Of a DNA stretch of 64,000 bases, positions 17,601 to 25,674 are shown one piece after another (positions within the stretch are counted from its first letter, which is position 1; each line of letters begins with the position of its first letter). The DNA is from Streptomyces albidus (ex Kaewkla and Franco 2022) (lineage in GTDB: Bacteria; Actinomycetota; Actinomycetes; Streptomycetales; Streptomycetaceae): the NCBI RefSeq assembly GCF_013870515.1, contig NZ_JACBXA010000006.1, positions 1 through 64,000 on the forward strand. Reading direction: 5' to 3'. The position numbers were made by a program, and so were the translations under genes. The notes under the pieces were generated by a model, which was given only the letters and a program-made list of their open reading frames with translations, was not told the origin of the DNA and ran no database searches.

Positions 17601-19063
17601 CCTCGACCTGGACCTACGACGAGGCGGGCCGCCCGGCCTCGCTCGGCACCGACCACGGCACACTGACCTTCGCCTACGACGCGGGCGGTCGCGAGACCCA
17701 ACGCCACATCGACGGGGTCGTCCACGAGGCCGACAAGTCCACGGGCGTCACCCTCGCCCAGGACTGGGACGCCACCGGCCGCCTCACCACCCAGACGCTC
17801 CACTCCCCGGCCGAGGAACTCCTTCAGCACCGCAGCTACCGCTACCGCCCGGACGGCTACGTCACCGAGATCCGCGAACTCACCTCCGGCACACGCCACT
17901 TCGAACTCGACCCCGTCGGCCGGGTCACCGGGGTACAGGCACACGGCTGGACTGAGACCTACGCATACGACACGGTCGGCAACCAGACTCAAGCCGCAGC
18001 ACCCGACCACCCCTCACCCGGCGAACGCGCCCACGACGGCACGCTCCTGCTCAGCGCGGGACGCACCACCTACACCCACGACGCCGCAGGCCGCATGACG
18101 CGCAAGACGCGAAAGCTGCTCAACGGCCAGACACGCAGCTGGGCTTACACGTGGAACGCACAGGACCGACTCACCACGGCGACCACTCCAGACGGCGAAC
18201 TCTGGACCTACACCTACGACCCGCTCGGTCGCCGCATCTCCAAGACGGGCTCCAACGGCAGCGCCCTCACCTTCATCTGGGACGGCACACGGCTGGCTGA
18301 ACAAGCCACTCCCGACGGCGCGACCCTCACCTGGGACTACGCCCCCGGAACCCACCGCCCCCTGACCCAGACGAACCACACCTCCACGAAGGCCCAGTCC
18401 GGAACGTCTCTGCTCGCCGGGCTGGAGGACCCGGCCTCGGTCCGCTTCCACGCGATCCTGACCGACCTGACCGGCACCCCCACCGAGCTGGTCACCGCGG
18501 ACGGCCGCATCACCTGGCAACACCGCACCACCCTCTGGGGCACACAACTCCCAGCCCCCGCAGGCGAGATGTACTGTCCTCTCCGCTTTCCGGGGCAGTA
18601 CCACGACCCTGAGACGGGCCTCCACTACAACTACTTCCGCTACTACGACCCCGAGACCGCCCGCTACATCACCCCGGACCCCCTCGGCCTCACCCCGGCC
18701 CCGAACCACCACACGTACGTCCACAACCCGCAGACATGGGCTGACCCACTCGGGTTGATGGGGTGTGAGCCACCAGCGATCGACGAGACGCGGACCGGCA
18801 AGGGGAGCATCGTCAGCAAGCACCCGATGACCTCCGACGAGGCGTTGGCGGCTGGTAAGGACTTCTTGGGTGATGGGTACAAGGAGCTAGGGACGAACCG
18901 GGGCGTCTTCCGAAGCGCAGACGGATTGCGGCAGTTTCGAATGGACCAGGACTCCCTGGACGGGAACCATTGGCCCCATGTTCCGCACGTCCACTTTGAG
19001 ATATTCGAGAATGCAGGTGATAAGAAGGCGCGAGTCAACAATCACGTTCCATTGGAGGACTGA
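14633..19063 (+). CDS. RHS repeat polymorphic toxin
   Basis: A 1476-residue protein. Residues 1-200 are helical and WXG-like (DWSGEGAGAFERATEKLP). A DUF6531-type segment begins near 330 (AGEPIDVATGEMVMS, LTRNYVSG), followed by a long array of YD/RHS repeats (YDYDDLGHLTSVTDALGH type) that would form the cocoon. The RHS core ends near FRYYDPETARYITPDPLGL. The last 100 residues are the variable toxin tip, with GVFRSADGLRQFRMD, HWPHVPHVHFE and NNHVPLED, a His-rich pattern suggesting a nuclease but not one I can name. No PAAR or TcdB-like part is present. The tip is visibly less GC-rich than the repeats. ATG overlaps the upstream gene stop (ATGA). Confidence 0.92.
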   Translation: MTSRDAMEGGTQERIPPHSEPGDVIFGNPGDVDDLVRKLRAYSGAFKDGRDQLDVLEMKDWSGEGAGAFERATEKLPKELASAHKYFSAAANALDAYADKLRSVQKRCRPLIEDADEARAASKRHWKKVTAYNDAVDRKDDVLPERPPEDDPGIAAMNACHARLDKLEAELQGVVDAAKGKLDKAAEKAPDKPEGWDAVKQKGSDFVDGFKDGVSGILEGFEPLADADFKGVGMQLAGVVDGAAYAAEHPKEFAKAAVNWDEWSRNPSRAAGQLTPDVLLALASGGTGALRRGGAIAKEAAQRLKSREKGLGRDGSARDRADDDPEKHDKCDGEKCKAGEPIDVATGEMVMSATDVSLPGVMPLTLTRNYVSGHPCGGWFGRTWAATLDQRLELDDSGIVYISDDGMLLTYPVPEPDVPTMPTSGPSWPLCWDGKPDGTMTLTVPEEGRTLTFAPLPAGGPELALREITDRNGQSITIGYEAGGAPQEIVHSGGYRIGIDTDPALLRITALRLLNTGAGKGSREGTTLVSFGYNAAGDLTEVINSTGEPLRYAYDDEHRITSWTDRNGTTFAYVYDHRGRVLRTVGPDGMMSGRFHYDTAARTTTYTDSFGNRTSYVYNEAYKVISETDPLGHTTRTEWDETNRLRTAVTDPAGRTTRYTYDEGRLTAVELPDGSMTTADYNDLGLPEEIREANGATWHHTYTHEGNRTSTTDPRGAETRYDYDDLGHLTSVTDALGHTTTLTTDAAGLPLTVTDPLGHTTRVSRGPHGRITALTDPLGHTTRQGWTIEGKPAWRELPDGARETWQWDGEGNLVTHTDRAGNTTEYTHTHFDLPASRTDPDGARYAFAYDTELRLAEVTNPQGRQWRYDYDATGRLVSETDFNGATRTYEVSATGQLLAQTNAMGETLRFAHDPLGRPVEQHDEATGEVTTYAYGPTGDLLGAANADAEITLERDLLGRILSETVNGATTSYAYDAIGRRTCRTTPSGLTSTWTYDEAGRPASLGTDHGTLTFAYDAGGRETQRHIDGVVHEADKSTGVTLAQDWDATGRLTTQTLHSPAEELLQHRSYRYRPDGYVTEIRELTSGTRHFELDPVGRVTGVQAHGWTETYAYDTVGNQTQAAAPDHPSPGERAHDGTLLLSAGRTTYTHDAAGRMTRKTRKLLNGQTRSWAYTWNAQDRLTTATTPDGELWTYTYDPLGRRISKTGSNGSALTFIWDGTRLAEQATPDGATLTWDYAPGTHRPLTQTNHTSTKAQSGTSLLAGLEDPASVRFHAILTDLTGTPTELVTADGRITWQHRTTLWGTQLPAPAGEMYCPLRFPGQYHDPETGLHYNYFRYYDPETARYITPDPLGLTPAPNHHTYVHNPQTWADPLGLMGCEPPAIDETRTGKGSIVSKHPMTSDEALAAGKDFLGDGYKELGTNRGVFRSADGLRQFRMDQDSLDGNHWPHVPHVHFEIFENAGDKKARVNNHVPLED

Positions 19064-19085
19064 TGACACGGAAGCGGGAGTCCTG

Positions 19086-19310
19086 ATGATCAAAATCGGC
19101 GTCGTAGGAAGAATTGAATCCGGAGATGATCAGGGCAAGTTCGTGAAGGTTCAGGAACTGGCAGACGAGCCACCGAGTTACCTGGTTCTCACCGCAGCGG
19201 ATGACGCCTTCATGACTGAGGGCGGCGACGAATGGGTAGAGGATTTTGAGTCGCTGCGACAATTCTTTGAAGAGGCACGTTGGGTGGTCAGCTGGGAGAA
19301 CGTAGGATAG
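19086..19310 (+). CDS. Putative immunity protein of the RHS toxin
   Basis: A 74-residue acidic protein (MIKIGVVGRIESGDDQGKFV...) starting 22 bp after the RHS stop, with GCGGGAG before the ATG. Low GC, small size and position directly after a toxin tip fit a cognate immunity gene. I see no named family. The WVEDFESLRQFFEE stretch is amphipathic and acidic, plausible for a toxin-blocking surface. Confidence 0.7.
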   Translation: MIKIGVVGRIESGDDQGKFVKVQELADEPPSYLVLTAADDAFMTEGGDEWVEDFESLRQFFEEARWVVSWENVG

Positions 19311-19785
19311 TTGCTCATCGCCTTGACATTGCCCGAGAACGAATTCGCAATCCCGAGTTAGTTGCTAGGCATGATCTGGCTGGCGACAACAGGGCCACCC
19401 GGGACGAATTCAACGTCTTGCTTCTTGCTGGGACCCGGACAAGTCTGCGTCACGCAGCCTCCGGGAGGCCGAGAGGTACGTCAGGCAACTTGTTCTGTGT
19501 TCGAGGGAGCGATCAGCCTCTTCCCTGGACGTTGCTTCCTCCTTCCGTCGAAGGCGGAGGCGAGCATGAAGCGAGACGCAAGCAGGACCGCCCGCCGAAA
19601 GGGCCCGCTGCCCAGTGAGTGGTCACCAACTCGCCCCCGCCGCCCGTCCCCTCGGCCCGCATGTGCTCACAAGCCGGCCAGGGGGCGCCCACACGGTCGC
19701 CCCCCGGTCCGCCCCACCGGAATGTATCCGCTTTGTATGCCCGCCCCCTTGAATCGCTCGGTCACCCGACGACGAGGGGAGCAAC
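19311..19785. other. 475-bp region after the RHS immunity gene
   Basis: No confident gene. The first 120 bp are less GC-rich and one frame reads RIVAHRLDIARERIRNP, with helical character, which may be a remnant of a displaced toxin tip or immunity gene. The distal part is GC-rich and must carry the M23 peptidase promoter. Confidence 0.4.
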
Positions 19786-20361
19786 ATGCACAAGCACGTT
19801 CGCCGTTCGCTGATCACCATGAGCGTTGTCGTGGCCGCCGCGGTCACCACGCCGATCGCCGTCGCGACGCCCGACGCGTCTTCGGACGCCACGGCGAGCG
19901 CACGGCCGGCCTTCAGAATGCCGTTCGAGTGCGGCCAGAGATGGCTCGGCAGCAACTGGCAGGGACACAGCCCGGGCCACTCGATCGACTGGAACCACTA
20001 CGACGCCAACGGCAACCGGGACGACCTCGGCCGCCGCGTCTTCGCCAGCGCCGGGGGCAAGGTACTGGCCTCGTACTACTCGACGGACACCGGCTACGGC
20101 AACACCATCGTGATCGGGCACGGAGACGGCTGGCAGACCCGATACGCGCATCTGAAGGCCCGTGACGTGAAGAAGGGTGCCACCGTCAAGGTCGGTCAGA
20201 GGATCGGGCAGGTCGGCAAGTCGTCGGCCAAGTACGACATCACCGCGCACCTGCACTACGAGCAGATGCACGACGGGGACACCGTCGTCTCGGTCGTCCA
20301 GGGCGTCATGTGGGGCGACTATCTCAAGCGCAACCAGACCAGCAAGAACCGGTGCAGCTGA
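19786..20361 (+). CDS. Secreted M23 (LytM-type) metallopeptidase
   Basis: A 191-residue protein. A signal peptide occupies residues 1-28 or so (positively charged start, then SVVVAAAVTTPIAVA). The catalytic M23 domain follows, with HSPGHSIDW (near 61-69), GYGNTIVIGHGDGWQTRYAHL and the HLHYE zinc motif (near 155). Members cut glycine-containing or D-amino acid crosslinks in peptidoglycan. The short form lacks the extra binding domains found in larger streptomycete M23 enzymes. GAGGGGAG precedes the ATG. Probably monocistronic and secreted by Sec. Confidence 0.92.
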   Translation: MHKHVRRSLITMSVVVAAAVTTPIAVATPDASSDATASARPAFRMPFECGQRWLGSNWQGHSPGHSIDWNHYDANGNRDDLGRRVFASAGGKVLASYYSTDTGYGNTIVIGHGDGWQTRYAHLKARDVKKGATVKVGQRIGQVGKSSAKYDITAHLHYEQMHDGDTVVSVVQGVMWGDYLKRNQTSKNRCS

Positions 20362-20456
20362 CGGTCCAACGGCGCGAGTGCCGTGTCTGCCGCCACCATC
20401 GATCGGGGGCGTGGCGTCAACTCCTCACGGCTACAAGCACGTTGGACGGCGCTGCC

Positions 20457-20515
20457 AGCGCGGCGAAGCGGGTACGGACGGCCGAACCCCGGCGTCGCCC
20501 CCGCTTCGCCGCGCT
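20457..20515. terminator. Strong bidirectional hairpin between convergent genes
   Basis: AGCGCGGCGAAGCGGG (20457-20472) is perfectly complementary to CCCGCTTCGCCGCGCT (20500-20515), a 16-bp stem with a 27-base loop. It separates the M23 peptidase from the AfsR-like gene, which converge here. Confidence 0.75.
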
Positions 20516-20540
20516 CCGTAGCATCCCGGGCCCCGGACCA

Positions 20541-20580
20541 CCGCGTCACCGCGTCACCGCGTCACCGCGTCACCGCGTCA
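20541..20580. repeat. Octanucleotide tandem repeat, five copies of CCGCGTCA
   Basis: Five perfect head-to-tail copies. The TCA of the last copy is the TGA stop codon of the AfsR-like gene read on the minus strand, so slippage would change only the 3' untranslated region. Confidence 0.95.
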
Positions 20581-23466
20581 CCGCAACGACCGCAGCTTCG
20601 CGTCCACGAGCTCGGCCTGATCGGGTGCGTCGAGGCGGCGCCACGTCGACAGCGACCGGTGGAAGTAGCGCCGGGCCGTCTGCTCCCGGCCGGTCGCGTG
20701 GTGCAACTCCCCCAGCAGGCACGCCACTCGGGCCTCCGCGCGGCGGTCCCCCAGCTGCTGCTGCACGGCGAGCGCTCCGGTCAGCAAGGCTGAGGCCTCC
20801 CTCGCATTGCCCTGGCGCAGACACAGTTCTCCGATGCTCTGCTGCACATAGGCAGCGCAGTGCGTGTCGGAGAGGTCGTCGAAGATGCCGAGCGCCCGCT
20901 CCAACTCGGCCTGCGCCACGTGCGGTTCGCCGCGCAGCTCGTGCAGTTCGGCGATCCGGCGGCGCACCTGTGCCTCGCGGTGCCTGTCTCCGACGGCACG
21001 CGACAACTCCAGCGCCCCGTCGAGCCATCCGGACGCGGCCTGCGGATCCTTGCGCTCCAACCAGACCGACGCGATCGCGTTGTGGGCGACCGCTTCGCCG
21101 TGCGGGTCGCCTGCCTTGCCGAAGGCGTGCAGCGCGTGGACGAACGCGTCCAGCGCGGAGTCCAGATCCTCGACCACCCGGTACACGGACCCGATGCCCG
21201 CCGATGCGACTGCCTCACCCGGCAGATGGCCGATGTCGGCGAAGATCTCGCGGGACCGTTCGAACGACGCGAGGGCGTCGGCGTAGCGGTCCTGGTAGAG
21301 GTGGAGTTGACCGAGGTTGCGCAGCAGGGCCGCCGCCCGCGCGTCGGACGCGTCCGGCATCGCGTCGAGCACGAGCTGATGCGTCCTGAGCCAGTCGCCG
21401 TAGTAGCCGCGCATGTCGAAGAAGCTCGCCAGCTCGACGGCGAGATCGGCGGCACGGGAGGTCTGGCCGAGCCGCACCGCGGCATCCACCGCGCCGACGA
21501 GGATGCGCCGTTCGCTCTCGAACCACTCCACGGGCCGTGCCCGTACGGTCTCCGCCAGCGCGGACTCGGGGCCGGTCAGCGGTGTGGGATCGCCGAGCAC
21601 GCCGAGGAAGCGGTTGGGCATCGCCGAGTTCGCGGTGCGGGCGAGCCCGATCAGGGCGTCGGTGACGAGCAGTTGCTGCCGCACCCGCTCTGTCCGGCCG
21701 TCCGCCTCGGCCAACTCCCTTGCGTAGCAGCGCAGCAGGTCGTGCATGCGGTAGCGCTGGAGTCCGACGCGGTCCGTTCCCACGACCTCGACCAGGTGCT
21801 CGTCGAGAAGTGTCTCCAGCGCACCGGACGCCTCGTCGGCGTGACCGATCACCACCGCGGCGGTCCAGCCCGCCACTGCGACGTCCGCCAGCTGACCGAA
21901 GGCGCGGAAGACACTCTTGGCGGATTCGGGCAGATGCCGGTAGCTCAGCTCCGCGCCCGCCCGTACCTCCATCTCGCCTGTACGGAGCTGGTCCAGCCGT
22001 CCGCGCTCGTCGTGCAGGAAGTCGGCCAGCGCGCCGACGGTCCACCCTGGACGGTTCGCCAGCCGGGCGCCCGCGATCCGTACGGCCAGCGGCAGCGACC
22101 CGCAGCCGGCGACCACCCGGTCGACCTCGGCTTCCACCAGGCGCAGCCGGTCCGGTCCGACGATGGCGCCGAAGAGCGCGCGGGCGTCCTCGCGTTTCAT
22201 CACGCCGAGCGGGGACTGGTACGCGGGCAGCCCGGGCATGCGGCGCCGCGAGCTGACGAGCACCGCCGAACCGCCCGTGCCCGGGAGCAGGGGACGCACC
22301 TGCGCGCTGCCGGAGGCGTCGTCGAGGACGATGAGGAACCGCCGTTGAGCCAGGCGGGAGCGGAACAGGGCTGCACGTTCGCTCAGTTCACCGGGGATGG
22401 TGCTGTCGATGACTCCGAGACCGCGCAGCATCTCGGCCAGTACGTCGGCGGGTTCGCGCGGCTGATCGCTGGTCCCGCCGAGATCGACGTAGAGCTGGCC
22501 GTCCGGGAAGGCGTCACTCACGCGATGCGCCACATGCACCGCGAGCGTGGACTTCCCGCATCCGGGCGGGCCCGACACGGTCGCGACGACCGGCTGCCGC
22601 CCGGCCGCCGCCAACAGCCGTTCCAGTACGGCGATCTCCTCGGCGCGCCCGGTGAAGTCCGGTACGTCCATGGGCAGTTGGCACACCGGTGCGGGGGTGG
22701 CCGAACGGCGCCTGCCGGCGTAGCCGTTGATCTCCTCCCCCATGGTGCGCAGGGGCTCGCTCGGCTCGATGCCGAGCTCGGCGGCGATGATGCGCTCCGC
22801 CTCGGCGTACGCCGCACGGGCCTCGGTCGTGCGGCCTGAGTTGTGCAGCGCCTGTACGACCATCCGCCACAGGTCCTCGCGCAGCGGGTTCTCGGTCAGC
22901 CGGGACCGTAAGTCGGCGACAAGGGACGTGTAGTCCCCCAATCGCAGCCGGATCTCCAGGCATTCGTCGACCGCGACCGATCGCAGTCCCTCGATCCTGG
23001 TGACCGCCGGATCCCACACCACGCTGGACGGCACGTCCTGAAGCACGCCGCCGCGCCAGAGTCCGAGTGCCGACTCGTAACTGCGCAGCGCCGCGGCCTC
23101 GTTGCCGTGGTCGCGTTCCGCGCGGGCGCGTTCAAGTCGCTCTTCGAAGAGCAGCATGTCGACGTCTCCGGACGCGACGTCGAGGGCGTAGCCCGACGGC
23201 TCCGTCCGCAGCCCGTCGGTGTCGACCCCCGCCGTGGCCAGTGCCTGCCGCAACGCTCGTACGTACGTACGGACGTTGGCGACCGCGGACCTCGGGGCGC
23301 CGCCGGGCCAGAGGACTTCGGTCAGCAGGTCGAGCGACACGAACCCGCTCGGCTGCAACAGCAGCGTGGCCAGAACCGCTCTGGGCTTCGGCCCGCCTAT
23401 CCGGACGGGGACACCGTCCACCCGCACCTGGAGTGGCCCCAGGACTCCGAACGTCGGCTCCCCCAT
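20578..23466 (-). CDS. AfsR/SARP-family regulator (BTAD + NB-ARC + TPR)
   Basis: A 962-residue one-component regulator. Residues 1-95 form an OmpR-type winged helix, about 100-245 the BTAD (all-helical) domain, and about 265-560 an NB-ARC ATPase with P-loop GPPGCGKS near 299-306 and FLIVLDDASGSAQ as Walker B. Helical TPR repeats fill the rest (for example ALLRNLGQLHLYQDRYADAL and EAVASAGIGSVYRVVEDLDSAL). Relatives (AfsR, large SARPs) control secondary metabolism or development in Streptomyces. ATG at 23466 was chosen because GGAGG lies 7 bases before it; a GTG two codons upstream is the alternative. No biosynthetic cluster is adjacent, so the target is unclear. Confidence 0.92.
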   Translation of the reverse strand: MGEPTFGVLGPLQVRVDGVPVRIGGPKPRAVLATLLLQPSGFVSLDLLTEVLWPGGAPRSAVANVRTYVRALRQALATAGVDTDGLRTEPSGYALDVASGDVDMLLFEERLERARAERDHGNEAAALRSYESALGLWRGGVLQDVPSSVVWDPAVTRIEGLRSVAVDECLEIRLRLGDYTSLVADLRSRLTENPLREDLWRMVVQALHNSGRTTEARAAYAEAERIIAAELGIEPSEPLRTMGEEINGYAGRRRSATPAPVCQLPMDVPDFTGRAEEIAVLERLLAAAGRQPVVATVSGPPGCGKSTLAVHVAHRVSDAFPDGQLYVDLGGTSDQPREPADVLAEMLRGLGVIDSTIPGELSERAALFRSRLAQRRFLIVLDDASGSAQVRPLLPGTGGSAVLVSSRRRMPGLPAYQSPLGVMKREDARALFGAIVGPDRLRLVEAEVDRVVAGCGSLPLAVRIAGARLANRPGWTVGALADFLHDERGRLDQLRTGEMEVRAGAELSYRHLPESAKSVFRAFGQLADVAVAGWTAAVVIGHADEASGALETLLDEHLVEVVGTDRVGLQRYRMHDLLRCYARELAEADGRTERVRQQLLVTDALIGLARTANSAMPNRFLGVLGDPTPLTGPESALAETVRARPVEWFESERRILVGAVDAAVRLGQTSRAADLAVELASFFDMRGYYGDWLRTHQLVLDAMPDASDARAAALLRNLGQLHLYQDRYADALASFERSREIFADIGHLPGEAVASAGIGSVYRVVEDLDSALDAFVHALHAFGKAGDPHGEAVAHNAIASVWLERKDPQAASGWLDGALELSRAVGDRHREAQVRRRIAELHELRGEPHVAQAELERALGIFDDLSDTHCAAYVQQSIGELCLRQGNAREASALLTGALAVQQQLGDRRAEARVACLLGELHHATGREQTARRYFHRSLSTWRRLDAPDQAELVDAKLRSLR

Positions 23467-23649
23467 CCGCACGCCTCCGCGGTGCTCCTCAATTGCGGCG
23501 CAGCGTACCGGTGTACGAGGGACGCCGAACAGGGTTTCGGTCGATGTCTGCCGCCGTCCCTCCGGGCCGGGACGGCCCTCGACGCAGAGGCAGGCGGCTG
23601 GAGCCGGTCCGTCGGAAGGTCACGGTTCAGCGTGGGCAGGGATTCGCGG

Positions 23650-23868
23650 AGCAAGTAGGTGCCCCAGGGAGCGCGCGCGTACAGGCGAGGCCGACCGGAA
23701 GAGCCGCACTTCCGTGAAGGGCAAGTCCGCCCCGGAGCGCGGCGGGAAGCGCTCCGGCCACCGCAGGGTTCCAGGGGCGGCCCGACTCGCGACCAGCTCC
23801 ACAACGAGGCACGGGAGCGCGGCATCAAGGGCCGCTCCTCCATGAACAAGCAGGCGCTCGGCCGCTGA
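23650..23868 (+). pseudogene. Decayed plasmid-stabilisation-type small protein
   Basis: One frame reads RERARTGEADRKSRTS and then RGGKRSG; a second frame, from about 23775, continues PTRDQLHNEARERGIKGRSS and MNKQALGR before a stop at 23868. Together they match the end of a common streptomycete 'plasmid stabilization' protein (Rho N-terminal-like motif), but a frameshift separates them and the N-terminus is missing. Confidence 0.65.
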
Positions 23869-24035
23869 CCGGCACCCACTGGAGCGGGGTTCACCTCACA
23901 GCGAGGTCTGCCACGCGCCCGCACTGACCCCGATCCACACACCGTCGAACAGCTCGCCTCTCGGCCAACGCCCGCTCACAGGAGCCGATCCGCGGCCTCG
24001 GCGGTCCGCACCGGGCCATGCCCCTCTCACGCCGC

Positions 24036-24281
24036 TCAGCGCGTACGCGAGCGCCGGCCTGCGAGGAGGGAGTCGTCGTGCGGGCGGGCGCCCGGCAGCC
24101 GGTGCCGTGCGGCGATCAGCGCCGCGTCGATGTCGTTGGTGCCCGTGGCGATGCACAGGCTGTAGGCCACGTCGTCCAGGCGCCGCCGGGCTTCGGGGCT
24201 GCCCTCGTCGGCGTGGAGTTCACGGAGAATCTCGTACTGCTTGAGCGTCTTGCTCAGAACGGCCGAGTGGGCCATCAGCAT
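24036..24281 (-). CDS. DUF5133 domain protein
   Basis: An 81-residue protein (LMAHSAVLSKTLKQYEILRE, DDVAYSLCIATGTNDIDAAL) matching the streptomycete DUF5133 family, a short helical protein of unknown function, often found near ANTAR or stress regulators. AGGAGG lies just before the ATG. Third of three small minus-strand genes. Confidence 0.85.
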   Translation of the reverse strand: MLMAHSAVLSKTLKQYEILRELHADEGSPEARRRLDDVAYSLCIATGTNDIDAALIAARHRLPGARPHDDSLLAGRRSRTR

Positions 24282-24395
24282 GGCTGGCCTCCTTCGATCG
24301 GTTCCGGGCCAGACTGCACAGACGTCGTGGCACTCCGCAAACTCGCGGCGCCCGCCCGCCCGTGCGCCGCCTGCCGGGCAGAGGAGCCGGGCCCG

Positions 24396-24665
24396 TCACA
24401 TGCCCGGTGCGAGCACCGAGCTGTCAGTCGCGACGAGTACGGCGAAGACCACGATGTCGGCGATGCCGAGCACGAGTCCCGCCGTGGCACGGGAGCGGCG
24501 TGCGGTGCCGCGCTTGAGGGAGCGGACGGCGAGTACGACGGCGATCGGGCCGAGCACGACGTTCAGCACGAGGAGGCCGATCAGCCCCAGTACGAACGAG
24601 GTGACCGCCATGCCTTCGGTGTCGCGCGCTCCGGTCCGCCTGCGGGGACCTGCGGTGAGTTCCAT
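24396..24665 (-). CDS. DUF4190-type small membrane protein
   Basis: An 89-residue protein with a hydrophilic N-terminus (RRRTGARDTEG) and two hydrophobic segments (VTSFVLGLIGLLVLNVVLGP and TAGLVLGIADIVVFAVLVA), the DUF4190 pattern, linked by a basic loop. AGGAGG precedes the ATG. Probably in an operon with 24683-24838, 17 bp upstream. Function unknown. Confidence 0.8.
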   Translation of the reverse strand: MELTAGPRRRTGARDTEGMAVTSFVLGLIGLLVLNVVLGPIAVVLAVRSLKRGTARRSRATAGLVLGIADIVVFAVLVATDSSVLAPGM

Positions 24666-24682
24666 CGGTTGCCTCCTTCGTC

Positions 24683-24838
24683 TCAGGCGGTCCGGGTACG
24701 TCCGCGCTCACGCACGGCGAACACGAGCAGATACAGCCCGATGGCTGCTGCGGCGACAAGGGCGACGGGCAGAGGGACGTGTGCCGATGCACCCAGCACC
24801 GCTTCCAGAAGCAGCGGGATCAGAAGGGGGAAGATCAC
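24683..24838 (-). CDS. Small two-segment membrane peptide
   Basis: A 51-residue peptide, almost wholly hydrophobic (IFPLLIPLLLEAVLGASAH, PVALVAAAAIGLYLLVFAV) with a basic RERGRTRTA tail. GTG at 24838 was preferred because AGAGAGG lies 5 bases before it; the longer open frame upstream runs through the tRNA remnant and is not credible protein. No family recognised. Confidence 0.55.
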   Translation of the reverse strand: MIFPLLIPLLLEAVLGASAHVPLPVALVAAAAIGLYLLVFAVRERGRTRTA

Positions 24839-24897
24839 GGATACCTCTCTTCTCATGGGGCTGACGGTTCGCTGACCGGCGGCGGGTGTCCCGTCCC

Positions 24898-24922
24898 GGC
24901 GGTTCGATTCCGTCAACGCCCA
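24898..24922 (+). other. tRNA 3'-end remnant (T arm plus acceptor strand)
   Basis: GGCGG-TTCGATT-CCGTC forms a T arm (one G-U pair), followed by AACGCCCA as an acceptor 3' strand. No matching GGGCGTT 5' strand or anticodon arm is found in the preceding 80 bases, so this is not a functional tRNA. It looks like an attachment-site relic of an integrated element. Confidence 0.45.
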
Positions 24923-25102
24923 TGAGGGATCAGGTAGTTGCAAGGTCTTCACGAACGTGAAGCAGCTCGGCCCATCGAGGCGGACCGCCTCGGATGTGCT
25001 CGCCGCCTCGACGAGCCCGCGAGATCCGCGAGTTCGTACCGCCGTGGCATCGAAGCCCCGCGAGGCGACGGCAGTTGCCCCGCGGCTATGGGCCCGGTGG
25101 CT

Positions 25103-25405
25103 TCAGGGACGCGGGTCGATGCGTCGCCACGACCGACGTCCGCTGCCTCCACGCCCGGCGACCGACTGGCAGCGCGGGCACACCCGCTTCACACCGTCCG
25201 CCTTGCCGCCCGATTCGGGCAGCGCATCCGCCCAGCTGACGTGAGGGAAGCGGCTCAGCTGCGCACGGTGAAGCGGGAGCCCGCAGACCGTCTGGTTCTG
25301 CCCGGGCAGCCAAGCGTGGACCTCTCCGGCGGGCAGCCGCACACCGTCCTCCTCGTCGGTCCACTGACTCGAAGCCGCGACCGCGAAGTTCTTCTCCCGT
25401 GCCAT
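25103..25405 (-). CDS. Conserved small protein with a CPRC motif
   Basis: A 100-residue protein with WTDEEDGVRLPAGEVHAWLP, CGLPLHRAQLSRFPHVSW and a VKRVCPRCQ end, resembling small streptomycete proteins of unknown function. The Cys and His residues could bind zinc. GGAGGGGA precedes the ATG by about 11 bases. Divergent from the sigma factor gene, so both may share a stress promoter region. Confidence 0.6.
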   Translation of the reverse strand: MAREKNFAVAASSQWTDEEDGVRLPAGEVHAWLPGQNQTVCGLPLHRAQLSRFPHVSWADALPESGGKADGVKRVCPRCQSVAGRGGSGRRSWRRIDPRP

Positions 25406-25515
25406 GTCCGTCGAGTCCCCTCCCCGTCAGGTGCCGACACCAGCCTTCTCCAGCGGCGCTTCGCCTCTCGCAGCCCCCGCTGCCGGGCCGGCCGCAACCG
25501 AATCGGCGGCTGCGT

Positions 25516-25539
25516 GTTTGAGTCCGCACACCGGGGTCA
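25516..25539 (+). promoter_or_regulatory. Possible SigB-type promoter upstream of the sigma factor gene
   Basis: GTTT (25516-25519), 14 bases, then GGGTCA (25534-25539), close to the GTTT-N14-GGGTAY form used by SigB/SigF-type factors, with one clear deviation in the -10. It lies 135 bp before the sigma ORF, consistent with autoregulation. Confidence 0.3.
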
Positions 25540-25674
25540 TACGGATCCGCAGTGCTTCGGACAGCAGGCACATCCGCGGGAGACGAACCGGCCTTGAGCT
25601 GGGATCTCCTCAGGCTGTGCAGCGTCCTCCCGCGAACTCCTCGATCCGCAGTTCTCCGGGAGGGATGCAGTCCC

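Noticed and set aside
20538-20583. CRISPR array at the CCGCGTCA repeats
   Set aside because: The units are 8 bp, directly adjacent, without spacers; simple tandem repeat only.
24842-24952. Longer reading of the small membrane peptide starting at 24952
   Set aside because: The extra N-terminus reads LTESNRRDGT, a translation of a tRNA T arm and not of a protein domain.
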